From contig CBDCGU010000003.1 in the NCBI GenBank assembly GCA_965216945.1, positions 62,001 to 126,000 of the forward strand: a DNA stretch of 64,000 nt, written 5' to 3'. Positions 27,326-35,590 of this stretch are shown piece by piece. Source of the DNA: DATHZQ01 sp965216945 (GTDB lineage: Bacteria > Actinomycetota > Acidimicrobiia > Spongiisociales > UBA5794). Position numbers and translations under genes: made by a program. The notes under the pieces are model-generated. The model was not told where the DNA came from. It did no database searches and saw nothing but the letters and a program-made list of their open reading frames with translations. The stretch's first letter is position 1. Every line of letters begins with the position of its first letter.

Positions 27326-28356
27326 CCGACTTCCGGCTCACCGACTCGACGCTACGGGACGGCTCGCACGCTCTCGCCCATCAGTTCACGGTCGACCAGG
27401 TGCGGGCGGTCGTCCGCGGCCTCGACGCCGCCGGTGTTCCCGTCATCGAGGTGTCCCACGGCGACGGGTTGGGCGGCTCGTCCTTCAACTACGGCTTCTC
27501 CCACACCAACGAGAAGGTGCTCCTCGAGGCAGCCGTCGAGGAAGCACAGAACGCCAAGATCGCCGTCTTGATGCTGCCCGGCATCGGGGTGAAGGACGAT
27601 CTGGTGGACGCAGCCGAGATGGGTGTGCAGGTGGCGCGCATCGCCACCCACTGCACGGAAGCCGACATCGCTCCCCAACACATCGCCCTGGCCAAAGAGC
27701 TGGGCATGGAGACCGTGGGCTTCCTGATGATGTCCCACATGATCTCGCCCGGGGAACTGGTCGAGCAGGCCAAGCTGATGGAGTCGTACGGCGCCGACTG
27801 CGTCTACGTCGTCGACTCGGCGGGTGCGATGACGATCGACGATGCTCGGGCCCGGGTGTCTGCGGTCAAGAACGCCGTCGCCTGTCAGGTCGGGCTGCAT
27901 GCCCACAACAACCTCTCGCTGGCAGTGGCGAACTCGATGGCCGCATACGAGGAAGGAGTCGACCAGATCGACGGGTGCACGACCGGCCTCGGCGCGGGAG
28001 CCGGGAATTGCCCCACCGAGATCCTCGTCGCCGCATTCGAGAAGAGCGGCGTCGTGACGGGTGTCGACCCCCTCGCTGTGATGGACGTGGCGCAGGACGT
28101 CGTGCGCCCCATCCAGCCGCTTCAGGGCATCATCGACCGCGACGGTCTCCTGCTGGGCTACGCCGGTGTCTATGGTTCGTTTCTGCTCCACGCCAAGCGG
28201 GCCGCCGAGCGCTTCGGTGTCGACACCAAGGACATCTTGCTCGAGCTGGGCAGGCGCCAGGTGGTGGGCGGACAAGAAGACATGATCATCGACGTTGCTG
28301 TTGAATTGGAGCGAGAAGCCGCGACCGCGATGGCGCAGCGCATACAGGACCATTGA
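27322..28356 (+). CDS. mhpE: 4-hydroxy-2-oxovalerate aldolase
   Basis: A 344-residue HMGL-like TIM-barrel aldolase of the BphI/DmpG/HsaF family. Visible are the opening LTDSTLRDGSHA with metal and catalytic Arg-Asp residues, HTNEKVLLEAAVEE, and the metal site GLHAHNNLSLAVANS. It splits 4-hydroxy-2-oxo acids to pyruvate and an aldehyde. ATGA overlap with the dehydrogenase and TTGA overlap with the P450 gene make a four-gene unit. No HpaI is visible, so this enzyme could conceivably take over the homoprotocatechuate end product, but that is speculation. Confidence 0.93.
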   Translation: MTDFRLTDSTLRDGSHALAHQFTVDQVRAVVRGLDAAGVPVIEVSHGDGLGGSSFNYGFSHTNEKVLLEAAVEEAQNAKIAVLMLPGIGVKDDLVDAAEMGVQVARIATHCTEADIAPQHIALAKELGMETVGFLMMSHMISPGELVEQAKLMESYGADCVYVVDSAGAMTIDDARARVSAVKNAVACQVGLHAHNNLSLAVANSMAAYEEGVDQIDGCTTGLGAGAGNCPTEILVAAFEKSGVVTGVDPLAVMDVAQDVVRPIQPLQGIIDRDGLLLGYAGVYGSFLLHAKRAAERFGVDTKDILLELGRRQVVGGQEDMIIDVAVELEREAATAMAQRIQDH

Positions 28357-29657
28357 GAGCGGGGTCAACCGTGACCGACACGTCGTACCACCGGGTGAGG
28401 ACCGAGATGCCGGAGGCGCCGTCGGGGTGCCCGGTCAACCACGATTTCACACCACTCGATCCCGACTACATGGCCGATCCCTACCCGACCGCCAACCATT
28501 TCCGCGAGGAGACTCCGATCTTCTTCGCCGAGCGATTCGGGTATGTGGTCGTGAACCGCATGGAGGACATCAGCGAGGTCTTCCGCGACCACGAGACCTA
28601 CTCCTCCGAGAACGTCCAGGACCCGGTGTTCCCCATCGGCCCCGCAGCGCAGGAGGTGCTGGCCGCCCCCGATTTCGACCCGATCGCCGTGATGTCCAAC
28701 CGGCAACCACCCGACCACGGACGGATCCGCAAGCACACACGCCAACTGTTCTCCGTGCGGCGCATGAAGACGCTCGAGCCCTATGTCCGGCGGCGTTGTC
28801 ACGAGCTCATCGACACCATGCTCAAAATGGAATCCCCGGTCGATTTCGTCACGGCGTTCACCCATCCCCTGTCCGGCGAGGTGATCTTCCGATTCCTCGG
28901 CTTCCCCGAGGACATGGATCGCCAGCTCAAGGCGTGGACGACCGATCGGCTTGCCTTCACGTGGGGGAAGCCCACCGCCGAGGAGCAGGTGGAGATCGCC
29001 GAGAAGATGGTCAAGTACTACCGGTACTGCAAGGAGTACACCGAGTACCGCAGGTCACATCCTGCGGACGACATCGCCACCGAGTTGCTCGCTGCCCACG
29101 AGGCCGACCCGGACGACCTGACGTATCGCGAGGTCGTCTCGATCCTCTACGGGCTGTCGTTCGCCGGCCACGAGATCGTCGCCAATCTGTTCTCCAATTG
29201 CCTCTTGACCATCCAACCCGGCAGCGCCGACTGGGATGCGCTGTGCGCCGACCCCTCGCTCATCCCGAATGCCGTGGAGGAAGTCATCCGAATCAACTCG
29301 CCACAGATCGGGTGGCGCCGGGTCACCACCCGGGACACCACGCTGGCGGGAGTCGACATCCCGGCCGGAACGCAGGTGTTCATGAACCTCGGTGCGGCCA
29401 ACCACCAACCGAGCGAGTTCCCCGATCCCGAGCGCTACGACATGCACAGGGAGAACGCCCGCAAGAACATCTCCTTCGGGAAGGGAATCCATCTCTGCCT
29501 CGGCGCCAACCTGGCGCGGCTGGAAGGCAAGGTGGTGCTGGAGGTGCTCACCGAGCGGCTCCCGGGATTGCGAGTGGTCCCGGACCAGGAGATCGTACGC
29601 TTCCCGAACCTCAACTTCAGGGGTCCGCGCCGGCTGCTGGTGACGCTGGGCGGGTAG
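28353..29657 (+). CDS. Cytochrome P450 lacking the I-helix threonine
   Basis: A 434-residue soluble P450. The heme motif FGKGIHLCLG with Cys382, the K-helix EEVIR and the aromatic-PERF region EFPDPERYDM are all present. The I-helix reads FAGHEIVANL: the acidic Glu274 is kept, but the usual oxygen-activating Thr is Ile275. The TTG at 28353 overlaps the aldolase stop; a GTG at 28371 after GGGG is an alternative start. Coupling to meta-cleavage genes suggests an aromatic or steroid-like substrate. No ferredoxin or reductase gene is nearby. A peroxygenase-like or substrate-assisted mechanism is possible. Confidence 0.88.
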   Translation: MRAGSTVTDTSYHRVRTEMPEAPSGCPVNHDFTPLDPDYMADPYPTANHFREETPIFFAERFGYVVVNRMEDISEVFRDHETYSSENVQDPVFPIGPAAQEVLAAPDFDPIAVMSNRQPPDHGRIRKHTRQLFSVRRMKTLEPYVRRRCHELIDTMLKMESPVDFVTAFTHPLSGEVIFRFLGFPEDMDRQLKAWTTDRLAFTWGKPTAEEQVEIAEKMVKYYRYCKEYTEYRRSHPADDIATELLAAHEADPDDLTYREVVSILYGLSFAGHEIVANLFSNCLLTIQPGSADWDALCADPSLIPNAVEEVIRINSPQIGWRRVTTRDTTLAGVDIPAGTQVFMNLGAANHQPSEFPDPERYDMHRENARKNISFGKGIHLCLGANLARLEGKVVLEVLTERLPGLRVVPDQEIVRFPNLNFRGPRRLLVTLGG

Positions 29658-29738
29658 CCGAGCGGCGGACATGCCGCAAGCGCACGGCCAGGCCTCCTGG
29701 AGAGCCCATCCGACAACCGAAGGCTGCTGGGAGAAGCG

Positions 29739-30548
29739 TCAGTCGAAGACGAATTCGATCGACCCGAGTGGGCCATAGTCGACGACGAACTCGTCACCGG
29801 GCGACACGAACACGGGGCGGGTGAAGGAGCCCGCCAGGATGATCTGGCCCGCCTCCAGCTCGAGGTAGTGGCCGAAACGTCGTGCCAGCCACACGATCCC
29901 CCGCGCCGGATGGCCAAGGACGCCTGCGCCGAGCCCCGTCTCCTCGATGACGCCGTTCTGCGTGAGCAGCGCCCCCACCCAGCGCAGATCGACGTCGTCG
30001 GGATCGATACGGTGGTCGCCCACGACGATCCCGGCGTTGGCGGCGTTGTCGGCGATCGTGTCCCTGACCGTACGGGTGCGCCCGCTGACGGGATCGATGC
30101 GCTGCACCCTGGCGTCGATGATCTCGACGGCGGGAACGACGTAGTCCGTGGCGGCGTACACGTCCTGGACGGAACCGACGTCGTCCGTGAGCGGGGCGGC
30201 CAGAACGAAGGCCAGCTCCACCTCGAGCCGCGGTTCCACGAAGTCGGCTGTGGGGATCGGTACGGCCGCGTCGTACACCATGTCGTCCAGCAGGGAGCCA
30301 AAGTCGGGCTCGTCGATACCGACCGCCTTCTGCATCGCTCGAGACGTCAACCCGATCTTGTGCCCGACGATGCTGCGCCCCGCCAGCAGCTCCTTGTCGA
30401 TCCACGCACGCTGGATCGCATACGCATCGTCGATGGTCATATCCGGGTGATCGAGGGTGAGTTGCCGGATCTGTCGCTTGGTGCGGCGCGCCCCGTCGAG
30501 AGCATCGACGATCGCCGCCACGGTTGTGGGATCGAGGGCCGCCGTCAC
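29739..30548 (-). CDS. hpaH: 2-oxo-hept-4-ene-1,7-dioate hydratase
   Basis: A 269-residue enzyme closely resembling enterobacterial HpaH along its length: KRQIRQLTLDHPDMTIDDAY, GHKIGLTSRAMQ, EPDFGSLLDDM, PRLEVELAFVL (metal site), AATDYVVPAVEIIDAR, and the ending AGQIILAGSFTRPV. It adds water to the C7 dienoate of the homoprotocatechuate pathway. The GTG at 30548 overlaps the HpaE stop by four bases and gives the usual family length; the longer open frame is out of context. It is the last gene of the hpa operon. Confidence 0.92.
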   Translation of the reverse strand: MTAALDPTTVAAIVDALDGARRTKRQIRQLTLDHPDMTIDDAYAIQRAWIDKELLAGRSIVGHKIGLTSRAMQKAVGIDEPDFGSLLDDMVYDAAVPIPTADFVEPRLEVELAFVLAAPLTDDVGSVQDVYAATDYVVPAVEIIDARVQRIDPVSGRTRTVRDTIADNAANAGIVVGDHRIDPDDVDLRWVGALLTQNGVIEETGLGAGVLGHPARGIVWLARRFGHYLELEAGQIILAGSFTRPVFVSPGDEFVVDYGPLGSIEFVFD

Positions 30549-32065
30549 TCGGTGCCGAGCTTGCTGATCGAGTGGGTGTCGTAGGCCACAGCGACGTTTT
30601 TCGTCTCCATGTAGAACTCGAACGAGTAGTCGCCGCCGTCGCGACCGATGCCACTGGCCTTCACGCCGCCGAACGGCGTCGGCAGATGGCGGACATTCTG
30701 TGAGTTCACCCACACCATGCCGGCCTCGACGTCGCGGGCGACGCGGTGGGCCCGCCCGACGTCACCGGTCCAGAGATAGGCAGCGAGACCGTACTGGATG
30801 TTGTTCGCTGTGGCCACTGCGTCGGCCTCGTCGTGGAATGGCACCACCGTGAGCACCGGTCCGAAGATCTCCTCCTGAGCGATGCGCATGTCGTTCGTCG
30901 CCCCGGTGAACAGGGTGGGCTGAACGAAGTTGCCACCCGCGACGACGTCGGCGGGGCGCCCGCCGACGGCAACGGTCGCTCCGTCGTGCACTGCGATGTC
31001 GAAGTAGCTGCACACCTTTTCGTAGTGGTTGCGATGGATCATCGGCCCCACCTCGGTCGCCGGGTCGAGCGGATGGCCGAGCCGAATCCGCTCCACCCGC
31101 TTCGCCAGCTTCTCGACGAACTCGTCGTGCACCGACTTCTGGACGAGCAGCCGGCTGGACGAAGTGCAACGCTCGCCGTTCAGGCTGTAGATCATGAACA
31201 CGACGGCATCGAGCGCCCGATCCAGGTCGGCGTCGTCAAACACGATCACGGGGTTCTTGCCGCCCAACTCGAAGTGCACACGCTTCAGCGTCGGGGCACC
31301 CTGCACTTGGATCATGCTGCCCGTGCGCGATTCCCCGACGAACGCCACCGCCTTGATCTCCGGGTGCTCCGTGACGCTCTTGCCCGCCACCTCACCGAGA
31401 CCGTGCACCAGGTTGATGCCGCCTGCGGGCATCCCGGCGTCGTGGATGATCTCGGCCAGAATGCTCGCCGTGAGTGGACTCCACTCTGCGGGCTTGTGGA
31501 CGACGGTGCAGCCTGCAGCGAGGGCCGGAGCGATCTTCCACGTGGACAGCATGAAGGGCGTGTTCCATGGCGTGATGACACCCACCGGCCCGATGGCGCG
31601 GCGGGTCGTGTAGTTGATGTGGTGCTCATCCGGAAGGGAGAGGCCGTTCTCGGCCTCGGGAGCCTTGTCCGCAAAGAACCGGAAGTTGGCGGCGCCCCGG
31701 CTGGCTGCCGCCTTCATGAACCGGATCGGCTGGCCGGTGTCGAGCGACTCGAGAAGTGCGACCTCCTCGGCGCGAGCCTCGATGCCATCGGCGATGGCGT
31801 GCAGCACTTCTCGCCGCCGCTTGCCCGACGTGTTGACCCACTCGACGAACCCGGCAGCGGCCGCGGTCGCCGCGGAATCCACGTCGGCGGCGGTGCCGGC
31901 AACGACCTCGTTGAGGCGGGTGCCGTCGATCGGCGTGGTGTTGGTGAATGTCTCCCTGCCCTCGCCCGCCGTCTGCTCGCCGGCCACGAAATGCCCGAGC
32001 GGTACCCTGGTGAAACGCTCGAGGTATGCCCTCGCTTTGTCGAGGTTGGTCTGCAGCTCGCTCAC
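30545..32065 (-). CDS. hpaE: 5-carboxymethyl-2-hydroxymuconate semialdehyde dehydrogenase
   Basis: A 506-residue aldehyde dehydrogenase. The catalytic segment NGERCTSSSRLLVQ is the HpaE-specific form, with HFELGGKNPVIVFDDADL before it and TPWNTPFMLSTWKIAPALA in the NAD domain. It oxidises the ring-opened semialdehyde from homoprotocatechuate to the dicarboxylic acid with NAD. It starts with GTG overlapping the hpaF stop, and its own stop overlaps hpaH. 2-Hydroxymuconic semialdehyde dehydrogenase is the nearest alternative, but the flanking hpaF and hpaH support HpaE. Confidence 0.93.
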   Translation of the reverse strand: MSELQTNLDKARAYLERFTRVPLGHFVAGEQTAGEGRETFTNTTPIDGTRLNEVVAGTAADVDSAATAAAAGFVEWVNTSGKRRREVLHAIADGIEARAEEVALLESLDTGQPIRFMKAAASRGAANFRFFADKAPEAENGLSLPDEHHINYTTRRAIGPVGVITPWNTPFMLSTWKIAPALAAGCTVVHKPAEWSPLTASILAEIIHDAGMPAGGINLVHGLGEVAGKSVTEHPEIKAVAFVGESRTGSMIQVQGAPTLKRVHFELGGKNPVIVFDDADLDRALDAVVFMIYSLNGERCTSSSRLLVQKSVHDEFVEKLAKRVERIRLGHPLDPATEVGPMIHRNHYEKVCSYFDIAVHDGATVAVGGRPADVVAGGNFVQPTLFTGATNDMRIAQEEIFGPVLTVVPFHDEADAVATANNIQYGLAAYLWTGDVGRAHRVARDVEAGMVWVNSQNVRHLPTPFGGVKASGIGRDGGDYSFEFYMETKNVAVAYDTHSISKLGTE

Positions 32066-32469
32066 TTGGGATCTCCTTCGGCGGTGCGCGCCGCCACCGC
32101 ATCGTGCATGGTCGATTGCTTCCAGCTGAGGTCGGGGTCGGCCTCGAAGATGTAGAGCGACAGGGCCACCGCATGCTCGGCGAACAGCGGTGCGAGGTAC
32201 TCGGCCACCGCGGCGAAGATCGCGTCTCCGGATCGCCGCTTCGTGTCCAGGTCGCGCCCCGCCCCGATGGTCAACGTGAGGTGAACGAACCGATTGTCCG
32301 GATGCTGGTCGGCGACGGCATATTCGGAGCGGGCCGCGGCCCTCGTGCGGATGCCGCCGAGAGGGAAAGGACCCGCCCCCACCGCTGCGGCGTGTGCGGT
32401 CCGCACCAACTCGCCGACGTCGATGTCCCCCGCGACATTGTCCGAATACTCGATCAGCAAGTGAGGCAC
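32062..32469 (-). CDS. hpaF: 5-carboxymethyl-2-hydroxymuconate delta-isomerase
   Basis: A 135-residue protein of the tautomerase superfamily. After the initiator GTG, the catalytic N-terminal proline is retained (MPHLLIEYSDN), and the family's VHLTLTIGAGRD strand and YIFEADPDLSWKQ segment are present. It ketonises the HpaE product before decarboxylation. The GTG at 32469 lies just after the marR stop (32471-32473), within a few bases. The length is close to the 126 residues of the E. coli enzyme. The stop overlaps hpaE. Confidence 0.92.
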   Translation of the reverse strand: MPHLLIEYSDNVAGDIDVGELVRTAHAAAVGAGPFPLGGIRTRAAARSEYAVADQHPDNRFVHLTLTIGAGRDLDTKRRSGDAIFAAVAEYLAPLFAEHAVALSLYIFEADPDLSWKQSTMHDAVAARTAEGDPK

Positions 32470-32470
32470 G

Positions 32471-32929
32471 TCAGGCGCTCCTCCGCTCATCGAACGCGGC
32501 ACCGTCGATCAGCGCGTCCAGCTCGCCCAGCAGGGCAGCGAGCCCGGGTTCGCCGAGCCGCTCGTTGAGATCCGAGTACACGGCGGCAATGCGCGGCGAC
32601 AGCTCGTTCACCAAGGCACGGCCGCGCGGGGTGATGGACAGCAGCGTGCGGCGCTGGTCGAAATCGTCGCTGCGCCGTTCGATCAACCCACGGCCGGCGA
32701 GCGTCTTGGCGATACGAGTCATCGACGGCGGCAGCAGCACACAGCGTTCGCCCAGCTCGGAAGGAGTTGCCTCGTCCACGTCTGCAAGGGTGCGCACGAC
32801 ACGCCACTGCTGCTCGGTGACACCGGCATCGCTGAGAATGGGGCGGAACCTCGACATGGCCGCCTCCCGCGCTCGCAGAAGCATCATGGGGAGCGAACGG
32901 TCGAACTCCGGCAAGGTGATCGACGTCAT
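32471..32929 (-). CDS. hpaR: MarR-family regulator of the hpa operon (HpaR-like)
   Basis: A 152-residue winged-helix repressor: ILSDAGVTEQQWRVVRTLAD, recognition helix around LLPPSMTRIAKTLAGRG, and wing RRSDDFDQRRTLLSITPRG. These resemble HpaR/HpcR, which represses homoprotocatechuate genes until the aromatic acid binds. It is unusual in being embedded inside the operon between hpaG and hpaF, overlapping hpaG by ATGA, so it would be autoregulated with its targets. The palindrome at 34985-34998 before the first gene is its most likely operator. Confidence 0.85.
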   Translation of the reverse strand: MTSITLPEFDRSLPMMLLRAREAAMSRFRPILSDAGVTEQQWRVVRTLADVDEATPSELGERCVLLPPSMTRIAKTLAGRGLIERRSDDFDQRRTLLSITPRGRALVNELSPRIAAVYSDLNERLGEPGLAALLGELDALIDGAAFDERRSA

Positions 32930-33762
32930 GCCGCCTCGTCCTGCACCGGGTTGCGGAGCACGCCGACGCCGGCGACCTCGACCTCGACGACATCGCCGGG
33001 CTTCAGCCAGCGAGGTGGGTCGAAGCGGGCGCCCGCACCCAGAGGCGTACCGGTTGCGATCAGATCGCCCGGCTTCAACATCGTGAAGGTCGACACATAG
33101 CTGATCAGCCTGGCGAACGGGAACATCAGGTTGGCGGTCGTGTCCTGCTGGCGCACCTCGCCATTGACGCTCGTGGTGATGGTGAGGTCGCCGAAACCGG
33201 CGAACTCGTCCGCCGTGACGATCCACGGCCCCAGCGCCCCGCTCGCAACGAAGTTCTTGCCCTGGGTGACGTTGAACTTGGAGTGCCGCAGCCAATCGCG
33301 CACCGACCCTTCGTTCATGATGGTCAGCCCGGCAATGTGGCCCTCGGCCTCCGCCTCCCGGATGCGGCGCCCCTCCCGGCCGATGACGATCACGATCTCG
33401 CCTTCGTAATCCAGTTGCTCGGACTCGGGCGGCCGGAGGATCGGTGCCTCGTGACCGACGAGCGAGTCGGGAGTGCGCAGAAACACGCTGGGATACGGCG
33501 CAACCGTCGTGTCCTCGTATTCCTCATTCCGGTTGGCATAGTTCACGCCGATACAGATGATCTTCTCCGGCCACAGCACAGGTCGCAACAACGCCACATC
33601 GGCGAGCGGCGGACCCGGCTCCCCGTCGATGGGACCACCACCGGCCGCCAGATATGCCTGCAGCGAACCGTGCCCTGTGGCACGGCCGCCATCGACGATA
33701 CGGTCGCCCAGGATGACACCCCAGCGCGGGGTGCCGTCGCTGCCGAACGAGACCAGCCTCAC
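32926..33762 (-). CDS. hpaG: FAH-family decarboxylase/isomerase (HpaG-like)
   Basis: A 278-residue fumarylacetoacetate-hydrolase-fold enzyme: KIICIGVNYANRNEEYED, the metal triad in DYEGEIVIVIG and the following Asp, FNVTQGKNFVASGALGPWIV, and the terminal TGTPLGAGARFDP. By context it decarboxylates and isomerises the C8 tricarboxylate of the homoprotocatechuate route. E. coli HpaG is a duplicated bifunctional chain of about 430 residues; this is one unit, so either it does both steps or isomerisation is separate. It starts at GTG overlapping the LigB stop. A generic acylpyruvase activity is the alternative. Confidence 0.85.
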   Translation of the reverse strand: MRLVSFGSDGTPRWGVILGDRIVDGGRATGHGSLQAYLAAGGGPIDGEPGPPLADVALLRPVLWPEKIICIGVNYANRNEEYEDTTVAPYPSVFLRTPDSLVGHEAPILRPPESEQLDYEGEIVIVIGREGRRIREAEAEGHIAGLTIMNEGSVRDWLRHSKFNVTQGKNFVASGALGPWIVTADEFAGFGDLTITTSVNGEVRQQDTTANLMFPFARLISYVSTFTMLKPGDLIATGTPLGAGARFDPPRWLKPGDVVEVEVAGVGVLRNPVQDEAA

Positions 33763-34580
33763 GCCACGTCCATCAGCCCAATGGTGCAGCCGACGGCGAA
33801 GATCGGGATCGGGGCGTAGAAGAGCACCCGCCCCTTCGATCCGGCTGTGGCACCCGCCACCGCGATGTACGTCCGGATCTCGAAACTGCCCTGGCCGGCG
33901 TCGGCGAGACAACCCTCGTTGGTGTAGTCGAGCAGTGCGTCCTTCTCGTTGCGCGCCCAGCGGTCGAGGAAGTCGCGGTCCCACTCCTCGTTGATCTTTC
34001 CCGAATCGGGCGTAGCGGGCCAGTGCGACAGGCCGCCGGTGCCCACGAGAGCGATGCGCTCCGGCACGGAGTCGGCGGCTCGGCGAATCGCCTGACCAAA
34101 CGCATAGGCGCGCTCGAGTGGTGCAAGAGGCGGGCCCTGGCAGTTGATGTTGAGGGGGATCACCGGCAGGTCGTAGCGCGGAGTGAGAAAGTGGAGCGGC
34201 ACCATGATCCCGTGATCGAACCTCCACTCCTCGGCGTACGAAACGTCCGACGTGTGCATGATCTCGGTGATGAGGCGGTGGGAGAGGTCGCGGTTGCCGG
34301 GGACCTTGGTGCGCTCGATCGCCAGCCAATCCGGATCCTCGATGGGCCCTTCGTAGGTGTCCGCCATGCCGATGGCAAAGGACGGCATGTTGTTCATGAA
34401 GAAGTTGGAGAAGTGCTCGGCGGCGATGACCATCAGCGCATCGGGCTGCGTGGCTTCGAGCGCCTCGCGCATGCGATCGAAATTGGCATAGAACTCGTCA
34501 CGTATCACGGGATCGGCTTGATCGGCCCGGCCGGTGATTCCCGGGGCGTGGCTGGCGACTCCTGCAAAAACCAGCGGCAT
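33759..34580 (-). CDS. LigB-type extradiol ring-cleavage dioxygenase, catalytic subunit
   Basis: A 273-residue class III extradiol dioxygenase. The iron ligands are visible at His11 (GVASHAPG), His56 (AAEHF) and Glu234, and the catalytic His186 in GTGGLSHWP. The INEEWDRDFLDRW segment resembles protocatechuate and gallate LigB proteins rather than the single-chain HpaD/HpcB of enterobacteria. The small partner gene lies immediately upstream, as in LigAB. The operon predicts 3,4-dihydroxyphenylacetate as substrate. The start at 34580 is coupled to the LigA stop (34582-34584). Confidence 0.85.
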   Translation of the reverse strand: MPLVFAGVASHAPGITGRADQADPVIRDEFYANFDRMREALEATQPDALMVIAAEHFSNFFMNNMPSFAIGMADTYEGPIEDPDWLAIERTKVPGNRDLSHRLITEIMHTSDVSYAEEWRFDHGIMVPLHFLTPRYDLPVIPLNINCQGPPLAPLERAYAFGQAIRRAADSVPERIALVGTGGLSHWPATPDSGKINEEWDRDFLDRWARNEKDALLDYTNEGCLADAGQGSFEIRTYIAVAGATAGSKGRVLFYAPIPIFAVGCTIGLMDVA

Positions 34581-34581
34581 G

Positions 34582-34944
34582 TCAATTTCCCTTCTCGACG
34601 TTGGACTGCTGTCCGAGGGATCGGGCATGGGCGTCGACGCCCTCGTACCCGGTGACCGCATAGACACCCTCACGCACGGGTCCGTATCTCTCGATGCCGT
34701 CCCGCATCCGCTGCAGGTAGTCCTGCCAGTCGATCTGATGAAAGGCGGCGAAGTGCATCAGGATCTGCCCGTTCACTCCGAAGTGGAACAGCCTCCCGAT
34801 GTCCGGCTCCGAGAGCGCGGTCTTCTCCTCGTCGGTCAGATCGAACTCGGCGAGAACGCCTTCCAGATCGTTGCGGTACCGCTCCTGGAACTTGGGGTCG
34901 CGGTTCAGCTCATAGAGGAACTTCTGCACGTAGTAGAGGCTCAT
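34582..34944 (-). CDS. LigA-type extradiol dioxygenase small subunit
   Basis: A 120-residue helical protein resembling the alpha (LigA) subunit of protocatechuate 4,5-dioxygenase: YYVQKFLYELNRDPKFQERY, then DLTDEEKTALSEPDIGRLFHFGVNGQI. In LigAB this subunit caps the active site of the catalytic beta chain. It is the first gene of the seven-gene hpa operon and has the palindromic operator candidate 41-54 bases upstream of its start. Its presence distinguishes this operon from classical hpa clusters. Confidence 0.82.
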   Translation of the reverse strand: MSLYYVQKFLYELNRDPKFQERYRNDLEGVLAEFDLTDEEKTALSEPDIGRLFHFGVNGQILMHFAAFHQIDWQDYLQRMRDGIERYGPVREGVYAVTGYEGVDAHARSLGQQSNVEKGN

Positions 34945-34984
34945 CCGCCCTCCTCTCTGTCTCGTCGCTGCGAGATTGCTTCAC

Positions 34985-34998
34985 ATGTTAACTAACAT
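34985..34998 (-). promoter_or_regulatory. Palindromic operator candidate before the hpa operon
   Basis: A perfect 6-bp inverted repeat, ATGTTA-AC-TAACAT, lies 41 bases upstream of the first hpa gene. Its size and dyad symmetry suit a MarR dimer. The operon-internal HpaR-like protein is the likeliest ligand, the upstream MarR protein the alternative. Confidence 0.55.
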
Positions 34999-35032
34999 CG
35001 AGGCGAAAGGCGAACCGTGTCTCCGCGATACC

Positions 35033-35560
35033 TCACATCTCGACCGGGTCCCCGGCGCCGGCTCTGATCCGGTTGAGCATGACGGTCATCAACCGCAGCT
35101 CCTCGTCGCCACCCAGGTCGCCAAACACTTCGTTGATTGCATGCGTCGCCGGCTCGAGCACCGTCCGCCCGCGGTCTGTGATGGAGGCGAGTACGACACG
35201 GCTGTCGGCGGAGTCGACTTCCCGAGCCACCAGGCCGTCACGCTCGAGCCGCTTCACCGCACTGGTGACGCTGGCGGGATGGACCTGGAGTCGCTCGCCG
35301 ATCTTGCCCATGGGAAGGCGTCCGCGCCGGGAGAATCCCAGCAATCGCAGAATCTCGAATCGGGCGAAGGTCAGACCCATCGGCGCCAGCGCCGCGGCGA
35401 CCTGCGACGTCACGATCTGGTTCACCCGCACGATGGTGGTGGCAGCCGCCATGCCGTCTGCAGCCTCTCCCCAACCGTGCCGCACCCACTGCCGGCGTGC
35501 TTCGGCGATAGGGTCGATCCGGGCTTCCACGGCCGCGGCGGATGGGGTATCCTTTGACAT
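35033..35560 (-). CDS. MarR-family transcriptional regulator
   Basis: A 175-residue winged-helix protein: helices around QIVTSQVAAALAPMGLTFARFEILRLL, recognition segment LQVHPASVTSAVKRLERDG and wing EVDSADSRVVLASITDRG. The ATG at 35560 overlaps a palindrome (35552-35565) shared with the divergent icmF promoter, so autoregulation and control of the mutase are likely. Related MarR proteins beside acyl-CoA mutase genes sense CoA thioesters; the ligand here is unknown. It is followed in the same direction by the hpa operon. Confidence 0.85.
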   Translation of the reverse strand: MSKDTPSAAAVEARIDPIAEARRQWVRHGWGEAADGMAAATTIVRVNQIVTSQVAAALAPMGLTFARFEILRLLGFSRRGRLPMGKIGERLQVHPASVTSAVKRLERDGLVAREVDSADSRVVLASITDRGRTVLEPATHAINEVFGDLGGDEELRLMTVMLNRIRAGAGDPVEM

Positions 35561-35565
35561 CAAAG
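35552..35565. promoter_or_regulatory. Palindromic operator between marR and icmF
   Basis: CTTTGA-CA-TCAAAG is a perfect 6-bp inverted repeat spanning the marR start codon, 25 bases before the icmF GTG. Binding there would block both divergent genes. Confidence 0.6.
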
Positions 35566-35590
35566 TAATCCTACACCCGAGAGGACCCAC

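Noticed and set aside
35561..35590. Cobalamin riboswitch before the B12-dependent mutase
   Set aside because: Only 30 bases separate the divergent genes, too short for the riboswitch, and no B12-box sequence is present.
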